A DNA stretch of 64,000 nucleotides from Yamagishiella unicocca (taxonomy: Eukaryota; Chlorophyta; Chlorophyceae; Chlamydomonadales; Volvocaceae). This document shows, piece by piece, positions 36,501 through 47,003 of this stretch. The stretch covers positions 1 through 64,000 of the forward strand of contig BDSL01000136.1 of the NCBI GenBank assembly GCA_003116995.1. The letters are read 5' to 3'. Position 1 is the first letter of the stretch; each line of letters begins with the position of its first letter. The notes below the pieces were generated by a model that saw only the letters and a list, made by a program, of their open reading frames with translations, had not been told where the DNA came from and ran no database searches. The position numbers were made by a program, and so were the translations under genes.

Positions 36501-39500
36501 ACCGTCTAGTGCCTCTTTAGGCGTGTGCTTCCGCGAGGCCCACGTCAGCCCTCTGCCGAGGCCATCACACCGCGTGCACGAGGGAGGGGGCGGGAGGGGG
36601 CAGCCCAAACACACACCTGACCCACACCGCCAGCAGGCTAAGGCCCACACCACCAGCAGGCTAAGACGTGGGTTGGGTTAAGTAATGGTGAGGGTGCGGT
36701 GGGCCGCTTGTCCCACCTTGGAGGTGGTGATGGCGGCGGCGGTGGTGATGGCGGCAGAGGGCTGGGCGGTGGTGGCGGCGACGGTGGCGGCGGCCGTGGC
36801 GACGGTGGCGGCGGCCGGGGTGGCCGGGGCGGCGGAAAGGGATTCGGCGGGCGGCTGCCAGGCGGGAAGAGGAGGGGGCAGATCAGCGGACAGGCAGGGA
36901 GGTGAGTTGCCAAACGCAAGAGATGTGGGTCATATCCGACTGAGTAGTTTGTCAAACACCAGGAGTACCAAGAGTGCACCGCTGCGCATGATACCTGTCA
37001 TTACGCCGCGCGATACATCTGATCTGTTTAACACAGTTCGCTGACGTTACCGGTATTGCTTGCGGCGCCTCCTGTTACCGCCAAAGGCCAGTCTGCGTTT
37101 CTTCCTCTGCGCCTAGGGATGCGGCTCCCTGTTGTGACGGGGCCTGTCCTGGTCGCCGCCATCGCGTGCTGTTACTGGGAGCTACCTCTGCCTTCGCCTT
37201 TCGACTTGGCTCTGTTTCCCTTAGTTATTTTCCTATTAGCATTAGTCATCAGCCCAAGAGGGCTCGCTTATTCGCCCCCCCCCCAAGTGTCCAACAACCG
37301 TGACTACCCCTGACTACCCCACTGGCAGCCAACTCCTTCGTCGTTTTCCGTGTACAGATTCCCTGCTCCTTTCATGGCATATTTATAGCCTACCTACGCC
37401 AATTGACACTAAATCTATAACACCAACATACGGCGCGTTATATTGCGTCACTTATCATCTTTGTCTGTCGCTTGTCTAGTCCTGGCTCACATTACTACTG
37501 GTCAGTTAGAAGCCACTCGCCCCTGCGCCTCCCTTCCCTTCCCGGTCCGCGCTGTGCGCGACATCAGGCCTGTGCGCTACTCCTGGCTTAGCGGTTCATT
37601 ACAAACACTTTTTGGCAAATATTATGCAGTATACAGTACCGCGGTGGCGAGTCAAGCCGTACAACAGTGTTTGGTTTGAATGTGATTTCGGACAAACAAT
37701 GTGGTTCTGTGGCAGCAAGTTGAATGCTCGACGCATACAGGTGATCACCCCGGTGCGGCTTGCTGGTGTGGGGCCAACGTTGTGGGGTCGGCAACAGGCC
37801 AGGAGGGGAAGGCACCGGGCGGGCACGGCACTCACGGTGATGGGTTAGGTGGAAGGGGCGGACTAGGCGGTGGCGGCGAAGGGCTGGGTGGCAACGGGGG
37901 GCTGGGCGGCGGTGGGGACGGCGGTGGGGGTGGGGGTGGCGGCGAGGGAGGCCAGGGAGGAGGTGGGGGCGGGGGCGGCGATGGCGGAGGCGATGGCGGG
38001 GGTGACGGACTGGGAGGCGGTGGCGGGGGAGATGGGGGTCGGGGAGGTCTGGGCGGCGGGGAAGGTGGCACCGGAGGGGGGGGCGGCGGGGGCGGGGGGG
38101 CAGGCGGGGCGCCGGGATTGAATGGCGGCAACGGTAGGGAGGGGGGGGTGGAAGGCCGGGCGGCTCGCCGGGTGGGGGGACTTCCGGTGGCGGGCCTGGG
38201 GATGGTGGCGGCTCCGGAGGGGGAGAAGGGTTGGGAGACGGAGGGCTCGGCGACGTGGGCGGGTTCGGCGGGGGCGGCGGCGGCGGGGGCGAAGGAGGCG
38301 ACGGCGGCGAAGGAGGAGACGGCGGTGGAGGTTCGTACATGTATCCGAAGGTCGCACTCACTGTCACGGCCACACTGGTGCCCGCCACGTCCTCGCACGT
38401 GATCGCGCTCAGGTTGGACACCTTCTGCCTGACCATGGCCTGCAGGTCGGGGCAGCGGATAGGCTTGGCGAGGGTGCGCAACTTCGGCCGCGTGTCGCCC
38501 GCCCCCGACCAAACGCTGCCTCTCCCATTTGGCCCGGCGGCGGATACCCGTACTTGATCACATGCGCCGCAGCGCAACACAAGGCGGTTCAAATTGCTCT
38601 GTTCATCCGGCCCTTATCCCCGCCCCCCGTCCCCCAGTTCCCCCCGTCTACAGGCAAGTCCCCTAAATACAAGCGCCCATCAGACGCAACGCCCCCTGGT
38701 TTGCGCCACCCCCACCCAATCACCCCCACCCGACGCACCGTCACTGTCACCCGCCGGTTGTATGTCGAGCACGCTGCCCCCGTCACTCCGCCGGTGCCTC
38801 CCCGCACCAGGAACCGGAAGGACGTGCAGCTGCGCCAGGCCGCCCTTGATGTCGTGGCAGTCGTGCTGAACGACCAGCTGCCCTCCGTGCTGCCGTCCAC
38901 GGCGACCTGGGTCACGTTCACCGCCAGCGAAGCCCCCGCCAGGCCCTCCTCCAGCAGCACCATCCAGGGGCATTCCGTGCGGAGGGTGACCACCATGTAA
39001 CCCGAGGTGTCCTCCCAGGCCTCCAGGAAGGCAGCGATTTTCTGGGGGCGATCCACAGTGGCAGTTTGGGGCGCGTCGGACACTCACAACACTGCGGTGC
39101 AGCCCCATAGGCTGCTTCGTATGGGGTCCAGGATGCTGATGATTGTGAAAAGGTCGTGAGGGCGATGAAGGGCGGGGACTAGACTGGCCTGATGCGGCCG
39201 CCAGCTGGGCTGTAGCGGCTCCGTGAGGCAGTACCGAGGAGGCCACCAGCAGGCCCTCCCCCCACCCTTCCTTGGCCGCTTCGCTCACCATCCCTGCCAA
39301 AAAAAACCCACCCCACCCCAATGCTCCAGTATGCGCCCACATCCTCGCTGTCCGCCGACCATGCGCCCACTATCCTGTCGTTTTCGTGTCGACGGTTTTC
39401 ACGCCCCCTCGCCCCCCGCCCCCCCCCCGCATCTATTCTAAACGGTTTTTTCGGACATCCACGGGTCTCCCTCGAACCCCCGCACCTGCGTCCCGTTGGA

Positions 39501-41373
39501 CAGCGTCACTGACACCATATTGAACCACACCGGCAGGTCCGCACACTTGTCAACTCCGTACTTAGCGGGGTACCAAGAGGCGTACGCCATGCAAATGGTC
39601 GAGACCTCACCGAACACGGCGTCGTCCTGCGGCGGAGGACACCAGGGTGAGGGCGGCAGGTGCCCGGGTCGCGGGCAGGATTAGAGGTTGGGATGCGCTG
39701 CGATTGTCAATGCAGGTTACGCTGCCTAGGGCGGGCAGGTGGTGTCCGGGACAGGGCCCGACTGGGTCGGTGGCGGGTTGCAGCCAGGTGGCTGGACCGC
39801 ACGCCGCTGTCATCCTGCCGTGCTCCAGGTCCAGCGACGGCAAGGGAGCACGGCAGCAGCCCACATTGCACGGTCCGGGGGGGTGTCCTCGAGCCAGCTG
39901 GCGAGGCCCCCAGAGGACAGACCGAGAGGCGCCACACCCCTTGCAGCGGACACAACCAAGGCAACCCTGCACCCCCCGCCATATGAACCTCCAGGGAGTC
40001 GCGCCTTGTTCCGGACGTCCCCTGCAGCTTGTCAGACCGGGGTCGTCATTGCGGCGGTGCACCGGGGCGGACACGGACTGCCGTGCCCAGGAATGTACTT
40101 CAGGGTAGGGCCGCCTGCCGTGCAGGTACGCCACCCACAGTCGCTTGAGTGCCCATCTGCCCAACACATTTATCCGCTCGCAACACCCCCACCGCAGCAC
40201 TTGCTCGCACCCTCGTCGTGGCAAGGCCTCAGCAACCCACTCTCCACCTACCTCGCACGGGTATTCCGACGCTCGGGTGCCCAGGCACGGCGAGCAATCC
40301 GTGTCAGTAGACGTAGTGCAGTACGGGAATGTTTCGGCGAGCTGCCTCCGCCGTTGCATGACGCTGACAGCGACAGCGCCACTGCTGCTGCTGCGAGCGC
40401 TGCCCATGCCGCTGGCGCTGCTGCTGCTGGTATCACTGCCACTGCAGCAGGGGCCTTCGGTGCCCTCGCTGCCGGCATGTGAACCATCACCATCACCGTC
40501 ATCATCATCATCGTTGAAATCGTCGTACTCGTCACCATCGTGGCGTGCATCGCTGGGATGCCCACCTCCACCGTCCGTACCGCCAGCTCCGAAACTGAGG
40601 CCAGCGCCGCCGTACCAGTTCCTGACCCAGGTCGTGGAGTGGGACCAGGCGGACGACCCGGGCCAGGGCCAGGCGCCAGAATGGTCGCCTTGATGGCCAT
40701 TACCATCACTACCACCACTGGCCGGCTGTAGCCCGGGCGCTTGGAGGGCTTCTGCCGCGTCGCCCCTCGTCGCGTGGCCGGTCCGGGCGCCCCCACGGGT
40801 CCGGTCTAGCTGTCCTAGTCGCGGCAAATGTGGCTGCGGTGGCCCTGGTCGCTGCAGCTTCACAGGCGGTGCAGTACTGGCAGCAGCGGTGGTCATCGCC
40901 AGCAGCGCGCTACTGTCGTCTGGGCCACCTCCGCCGCCAGCGACGCGACCATCCCCTTTGAAAGCCGGGCCGTACGCGTGCTCCACTCCTCCCACATCAT
41001 ACGTCATGGCCGCACCGTCCTGAGCCGCTGCGTCTCCAGGGGTAGCTGCGACCTCAGCCGTGAAAGGGTCGGAAGTGGACGACACCGTCGACGAGGTGAC
41101 GGCAGAGGTAGGGCCACGGCCTTGAGAAGATGGCATAAAAACGTCCCTAGCTGCAGTGCCGCAATCACCATCAGGCGACAACCTCCCAGGCATCTGATGC
41201 GGTAATGACGATGGTGACCTCCCGTCCCCAGGGCGCTGCGCCGCTTCGTCTTTGCTGCTGCTGGTATAGCATGTCTCCAGGCTTACAAGAAGACAAGTGA
41301 ACACCAGGAAACGCGCGAAGCGGGATGTGGGTAGCCTGGGCCATACGGACACAGCCGCTGAGCCCACGCACAT
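24535..41373 (-). CDS. giant Ser/Pro-rich single-pass membrane glycoprotein with large cytoplasmic tail
   Basis: Pherophorin/HRGP-like layout; no family firmly assigned. Exons in transcript order: 40252-41373, 39486-39626, 38751 (or 38739)-39041, 37836 to about 38463, 36717-36854, 28818-36139, 27368-28565, 24535-26995. Junction phases agree where both ends are settled; the acceptor of exon 4 is not. The product is about 4,440 aa once four one-base frame losses (near 38141-38148, 35229-35233, 33343-33352, 31019-31026) are allowed for. Order of parts: start ATG at 41373 with hydrophobic RFLVFTCLLVSL (signal); Gly/Asp/Ser-rich region; Cys-containing globular exons (FPYC near 40300, then AAFLEAWEDTSGYMVVTL); about 2,700 residues of SPPP/PPSPPP rod; a second globular exon; a membrane helix (PLIAGVMAGCLLLLLALCAV) followed by RRRRRKK near 27430-27510; an 820-residue Ala/Asp/Ser-rich tail with basic RRSS- and RSRT-type sites. 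In volvocine algae such rods are hydroxylated, O-glycosylated wall components; the tail suggests a wall-cytoplasm linker or sensor (inference). Confidence 0.72.
29731..29820 (-). repeat. 15-bp coding repeat (Asn-Pro-Pro-Ser-Pro)
   Basis: Six tandem 15-bp units of the type GGGCTGGGAGGATTC (plus strand) code on the minus strand for (NPPSP)n in the rod of the giant glycoprotein. Confidence 0.88.
29931..30560 (-). repeat. tandem duplication of about 320-340 bp in the rod exon
   Basis: The block starting AGGGGCGAGC at 29931 is repeated from 30252, and GAAGCACTAG at 29981 recurs at 30323. The offset is 321 bases at the left and 342 at the right because of a 21-bp insertion in the second copy. Both offsets are multiples of three, so the duplication keeps the Pro/Ser frame. 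The copies differ at scattered sites. Confidence 0.85.
31300..33420. repeat. GGA/GGGGGC low-complexity tract (poly-Pro coding on the minus strand)
   Basis: About 2.1 kb almost wholly made of G with interspersed A, T and C in triplet-like patterns (GGAGGAGGGGGAGG). On the minus strand it codes for nearly unbroken proline with some Ser and Leu. Long G-rich frames are also open on the plus strand, but only because G-rich DNA lacks stop codons. Confidence 0.9.
33521..35500 (-). repeat. 156-bp higher-order repeat (52 residues), about 13 copies
   Basis: The marker GTCGGGAGAAGG (with variants) starts at 33521, 33677, 33833, 33989, 34088, 34244, 34400, 34556, 34712, 34868, 35024, 35180, 35335 and 35491. 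Spacing is 156 bases (52 codons) except one 99-bp copy (still a multiple of three) and one 155-bp copy (35180 to 35335). The 155-bp copy has four Gs (GGCTTGGGGTGG) where sister copies have five, and there the Pro/Ser frame is lost. The rod is thus built of 52-residue modules, each opening with an SPDPPSP-like turn. Confidence 0.93.
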
Positions 41374-41989
41374 CTCTAGATTTTTGTCCAGCTTCACTTG
41401 GAGGATCGTTGTCGGCCGGACGGCGGACGCCGTCGAAAGAGTTCTGGTGTCATAGGCACTCTTCGGGGCTTCCTGAGTACGCTAGAAGTAGTTGCGCTCT
41501 CTCGTGCGGAGTGAATATTATGGCAATATGGCCGCACAAGGAACCGAGTGTCGTCAATTACATAACATGAACCTGACTCGTAGAACCTGACTCGTAGCGG
41601 TACGGTACGGGTCTCTACCGTGACTGTTAATAGACTCATAGCGTTAATAGCAAGCCGACATCTTACATCAACTTCCAACAGGCATAAGGCTATATATAAG
41701 GCTTGACAAAAGTGTAGCGCAACAAGAATGCGAGTATTACAGGGGCAGAATGCGAACGACAAAATGGGACGTGCAGTCGTGCACAAAGAGGGACATCTAA
41801 AGCTCTATTACTCGGACAGTCACCCGACCAAAACAGCGGCATGTATTCAAGGCTAATTGTAGATTCATGTCCTCCGGGTGTCCTTGCAGCGAAACCACGG
41901 AGCGCCGTGGTTATTCGCTTATTCCGCCCGACTTGCACCTGTCCTACCTCAGGTTGATCGCCAAACAGATGACAAAATCGTCATTATTG
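41374..41989. other. spacer: 3' end of the SirB1-like gene and promoter of the giant glycoprotein gene
   Basis: The two minus-strand genes lie head to tail 616 bases apart. Minus-strand TGTAA candidates (plus-strand TTACA) occur near 41735, 41664 and 41559; any could end the SirB1-like transcript. A direct repeat of ACCTGACTCGTAG lies at about 41570-41597. I cannot point to a core promoter. Confidence 0.45.
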
Positions 41990-44900
41990 CTAATTTTGCT
42001 GCATCATACGGCGCCTCGCCTCCTCCATCACCGCAGAGACTGTCTTGGCCTCCTCCGGCGACGGGCCGGACTGCGGCATTCGGAGCGGAATAGGAGGAAA
42101 CTTTGGAGATGCAGTTCCACACTGTATAACAAAGCATGCAATCAGCTGAGAGCGGGAAGCCATCATATTACTGTGGTTCGCAGGTGAGTTTAGTCAACGC
42201 AAGCCCGTTTGTTTTCCAGCTCGAGAGCACAAGCCCGCCCAGAACCCTTACCAAGTCAAACATTGCGCATGTACGCACCTCAGCTGTCAGCAACAGGTAC
42301 TCTCTCAGTGCCTCCAGGCACTCCGGGTAGCGGCGTAGGGCGAAATAGCACAGCCCCTCATCGCGGGCCAGGGAGGCGGCAGGAGCGGCAAAGCTCAATG
42401 CGGACGTCTCGTCCTCAGCGCCAGCAGCAGTGCTCGCCGGGCTCCTGGCTTGCCCCTCGGCTCCCTCCCCGCCTCCCTCCTTGAGGGTAGCGCGCATGAG
42501 CTTGAGCACGTCCAGCAGTGCGTCCAACTGTCAATGGGCAGCGTCAGGGGCTTCGGCGTTCAGGGTTTTGAGTTACAGGAATTTGACGGCCATGTTTTGC
42601 TCAAGTGGCTACCGGTATCTATGCTACATGTGCATCTTTATGCAGCAGCCGCACAGGGTCATTTGCCTGATGGCACGTTATTGGAGACATTAAAGTAAAA
42701 GCTGCGATCCACCAGGCCCTCGACTGCAGCCATCTTCCCCCATCTCAAGACAGTTAGCTAAGTACCCCTTAGGACGCACCTGCTGTGTAGACAGGTAAAT
42801 GGACCTCAGGTTGCCCAGCATACGCAGCAGAAACATGCGGGGGGGGAGCGGCCGGGATTCCTGGGAAATTGGGAGGGGTCGCGAGGAAATGGGGATGGGA
42901 GGGGGGAGGCAGGGTAGGAGGAAGGCGGCGGGGGGAAAGCGGCGGGGGCCGGGGGGCGAAAGGGCGACTCAGCACCTGAGGTTCTAGAGAGGAAAGGCAA
43001 TGTTCATCGGCAAGAGGGCCATGGCAAGGCATTTGGCCTGTGTGGGCTACGGAACAAGGAGGCAGTGGACTAGTAGGTTAAGGGAAGAAAGGAAAGGGGC
43101 GCAAGGAGCCACCGCGTTGGTCACCCCTGACGGACCCCCAGCCGCGGTTTACCCTAACAGCCGCCCACCTGCAAGGCCAGCGGGTCGATGTGTACAGGTG
43201 AACCCAGCAGCTGGGAGATGCGCTCCTCCGCCTCCGCGGCGTAGCACACCTCACCGGACCTGCGGGGAAGGGAAAGGTGCGCGGACGGTGTCGTTCGGTA
43301 AGGATGGTGATGCATAGAACATAGCCACGGTCATAAGTTAAAAGTAATGGCCTAACACAGTAATGGCCTAGCACGTTTCCTGCATCGGCAGAGGCCACGG
43401 TACGTTGCAATCACGGACGCACAGCGGCTCGCCGCTTGACCGGCCCCCACCTCCTCGCACTAATCCCGCCCGCACCCACAGCCGCAGCCCGACGCTCACT
43501 CCCTTGCCGCTCCCCTTGCCGCCCGGCGCTGCCTCACAGCCTCCCGCCCCCGTCGGCGCCCCAGGCTCCTCCACAGCCCACCTGAACGCGTCCACCAGCA
43601 CCTCCAGCGGCCCTGCCTCGTCCTCCTCCTCCTCCTCGCCGTCGTTCCCCCGGGTATCCTCCCCGGCCTGCGGCGAGCCACCGACGCCAGCGCTGCCGGA
43701 GGATTCTGCTGCTGCTGGTACTGCTACGTCCTTTTCCCCTCCCACTCCGCTGCTGCTGCCGCTGCCGACGCCGCCCAGGGCGTTTGGCTGCTGCTGGCCT
43801 CGGCGCTTTAGGGAGGGCCTGACAGGCTGCAGCATGAAGTGCCCGGGCAGGTTGAGCCCCCGCATGGGCAGCCCCACCCGGCGAGCCACCTCAGAGTACA
43901 CCAAGCTGAGCGTGATGGGGATGCCTAAGGGTGCGGGGTAGGGTGGACAAAGGGCAGGTTGGGGAGAGAGGGGAGTGAGGTGGGGCCGGGGTGCGACGAT
44001 GTCGCGTCTCGTGCGTCATCGACCGCGCTGTCCTTCCAAGCCCTCGTGCCTCGCCCATCCCACATGCCTTGCACGCCGCCGTGCACCTCATCACGGCGAG
44101 GTAGCCCCTCATCGAGGTGGCACCGGCGGGACGAGAGGAGGGACAGGGGCGAAGACGAAGCGAGGCCGTTAGCCGACGCCCGCTCCTTCTAATCCTTCTC
44201 CGGCCAACGCGCTCACCCACTCTCCGCTCCACCACTCGGTTGATACAACTGTTGTCAGCGTTGTAGTAGTCCTGAGGAGCGCATCCGGGGGGAAAGGAGA
44301 TGAGCAGATGGGGACAAATCAACACCCAAGGCAGGCCGAAGCAGCAGGAACAGCATCAGGCGTCAACCTCACGGGACACGGCACAGGGGTTGATGCAAAG
44401 TTGGCCAGATGCCCTTTCAGGCCTGGGGGAGCGAGCCCCTCTCTTCCCTCCGCCTCGCATCACAAGCAATCCGTGGCGCTCCCCTTGCCATGCGCCGTGA
44501 CCCCCTCCCACGCCACCACGTGACCCTCTCCCACGCCACTACGTGACCCTCTCCCACGCCGCCACGTGATCCCCTCCCACGCCGCCACGCGACTCACCTC
44601 CTCGTTGCCGCGGAACCCGAAGTCGTGGTACATGACCTGCATCGGCAGGAAGGGGAGCAGGGGGGTCAGACCCTGATTGCCCCTGCTGCTACTGCTACCG
44701 CCATGACGGAACCCCAACGCAAGCCTACAACACCATCATGCTTACACCGCTCCTGCGCGTGCACGCTGCACCTCACGTATCCATCCGCCCAGCTTCCCAC
44801 CCCAACTACCACATATGCCTCCTAGCTCTCACCTACCCGGTTGATGGCAGCCACAACCCGCAGCGGGTAGCGTTGCTCCATCTCAGCTGGGAGCAGAGCC

Positions 44901-45734
44901 CCTACGCGCCGGGCCATTTCGTCTAATGTGCCGTACACCTTCCGTTCGTCCAGGGAGGGGTACCGGTGCCGCGCAATAAGCAGAGCGCCGCGCAGTAGCA
45001 GTGCGCTATCGTCGCCCGCCGCAGCAGCGGAGTCGCCACCACCAGTGGTGCCGGCGGACCCCTGGGTCCTCTGCCGAACCGCCGCTGCCTCCGCCGCCTC
45101 CAACATCAGCTCGCAGTACTGATCAAGGGCCCGAAGCTTGGCCATACGCTCCAGCACGGCTGACCCAAGGGTCAGCGGGGAGCCGTCCAGGCCCTCAGCT
45201 TCACCGTCGGACCTAGTGCCAGTCGTTGCTGCGCTTGGGCCAGCAGTTACGTCAGTACTGCCATTACAACCAGTCGTAGACGCTGAGCTGGAGACGGGGC
45301 TGACAGACAGGCGGAAGGAGGGCGAGAGGAAGGTATGGGGGAAGGGGAAATGGAGAGCGCGGGAGATGGAGGCAATTGCACAGATGGAAATGCAGTTGGC
45401 GGGGGGAGAACATCTTGCATGGGGTTGCTGCCCGCACCATCTAACCACGTTTTCGGTTGCTACTGCCTCTAGGGTCCTACCTGTTGCTCCCTTCGCCTGG
45501 GATGCTGTCGTCGCCACCATAGCCGCTTTCGGGGAGACCGCCACCATCATCGGCTGACGGTCCGAGCGCACTGCGGACCAAGTTTGTCCTCAGAAGCAGC
45601 GTCGATGACGCTCTTAGCGGTGACGGAGACTTAGGGTCCTTTAAACGTTGGTGCAGCGGCAATGGCAGCGAGGGTATCGGCAGTCCCACGCAGGTCCCCA
45701 CCCTGGCGCGGACCCCGGACGTCCGTGCAATCAT
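41990..45734 (-). CDS. SirB1-like transglutaminase-fold protein with C-terminal TPR-like region
   Basis: Member of the SirB1 N-terminal / Transglut_core2 family; its substrate is unknown. Exons: 45481-45734, 44837-45299, 44598-44636, 44217-44271, 43582-43924, 43169-43259, 42780-42860, 42279-42527, 41990-42121, totalling 1,707 bases (568 aa) with all phases matching. The first 110 residues are Ser/Pro/Arg-rich, possibly a transit peptide. Residues about 185-335 carry the family core: HRYPSLDERKVYGTLDEMA, YPLRVVAAINR, MYHDFGFRGNEEDYYNADN, SCINRVVERRVGIPITLSLV, YSEVARRVGLPMRGLNLPGH. The Cys of NSCIN and the His of LPGHF could be a transglutaminase-like pair; activity is not proven. An insert of about 70 residues (Gln/Gly/Ser/Glu-rich, 43582-43800) interrupts the core before the segment SGEVCYAAEAEERISQLLG. 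Residues about 416-525 (LLRMLGNLRSIY, DEGLCYFALRRYPECLEALR) are TPR-like. The start uses the first ATG; an in-frame GTG lies four codons upstream. Confidence 0.85.
44499..44596. repeat. intronic 23-bp minisatellite, about 4 copies
   Basis: About four copies of GTGACCCTCTCCCACGCC(A/G)C(C/T)AC, inside the intron 44272-44597 of the SirB1-like gene. Copies differ at one to three positions. The block runs right up to the donor side of exon 44598-44636. Confidence 0.85.
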
Positions 45735-47003
45735 GGACAATGACACTCCAAAAAAGATATAATCTGGAGCACCACGGCCGAGGGAAATGTCGGTGGGCTG
45801 TCGTTAACTACGGTAACTAGGGCTAATTTTCCGGTGGCCTCACAACTTTGGCTGTACAGCTACTAATAAGCAAGCATTTGAAACACATATCATATTTACG
45901 CCTTTGAAAGCAGCAAGTTGGTCAGGCGTCCGTGATTCTACGGCACCTTTAGCACGTCCAAACGCCAAGGGAGGCAGCGATGACATAATTTGTACTGGTA
46001 CTGGCAGGTATTTGAAGCAGGCCCTTATCACTTGCCTCGCGGAGCACGCCAACTAGCCTTAGAAATCGGCGCAACGTCACCCAGCGACTGGTCGGAAATG
46101 GGAGGCCGCTGGGGAGGCCTTGTTGCGGGCGCTGCTCCACCAAAGATGCTCCACCATCCTTTGTTGCCTGTTGCTTTACTTCCTACTTTTGTCGTCGTCC
46201 CGAGGTCCTGTTCTCCCACTTCCCATCCAAACCGTCCCAACCGAGACCCTCGGAGACCAGGCCTAACCACCCGTCCTACCCTTTCGGCCGCACCCCCCGT
46301 ATGCCCGCATCCCCACCGCGGGAGCATCGTGCGATAGCTTATTCAGCTAGTAATTCGGGGAATACCCCCGGATAGCACCTGTTTAGGGTTTACATGAAGT
46401 TCCTTGGAGCGTCTTGGAGCGTGGCAAGCAAGTAAGAAACGCAGGTAAAGTTCTAGGTCACGTAGTGGGACACTTTAGCAGGGCGGAGGTGGAAGCGGCG
46501 GAAGCCAATGATCGTGTCAGGAGCCGTCCACATGTAGCCATAAGGATCCATGCTGTGCGTATGGGAGGGGCCGTTAAGGGTTGCCTGGGTTGGGTGATGT
46601 TGGACCGAAAACTGATAATGCCATTAGGCCCAGCATATCATACCTTTCGAAAATCCATCGTGACCCTTAGACATGGCCACGACGCAGTCTCTGTTTGCAG
46701 AGCGGCAGTAGGGACTTGGTCCTCTCAGTATGCTGCGGTATGCTGTACGCCAGCAGGTCTCCACAGGGTCCCCGCCCGCCCGCCCCGCCGCAGCCGCATA
46801 ATGTTAGTCATTAACACGAAGTTATGCTCAATCGTTCACCCCTCGAGTACGTTCGCAAAACCGAAAGAAAACGGAAACGAACTGTTCAGCGGCACACCTT
46901 TGCGTGTACCACTTTATCCTGTCTATTGCGAAATAGTATTTTTCTGAATTAGCTTACACCGATAGCTTGTTCCAGGCGCGCAGGCTCGTCGCGTGCATAT
47001 GTA
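45735..47003. other. divergent intergenic region between the SirB1-like and RWDD2-like genes
   Basis: About 1.27 kb between two divergent start codons. The longest open frame (46414-46947) begins at TTG, matches nothing I recognise and is not supported. Both promoters must lie here; I see no clear core elements. Confidence 0.5.

Noticed and set aside
24535..41373. Two separate genes instead of one (rod glycoprotein, and membrane protein with tail)
   Set aside because: The rod exon ends at 28818 with a good GTGAGG donor in the exact phase needed by the exon at 28565, and no stop codon, poly(A) signal or new start lies between. I keep one gene, though only RNA can settle it.
46414..46947. 177-codon plus-strand frame
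   Set aside because: Begins at TTG, has no recognisable domain, and lies between two divergent gene starts.
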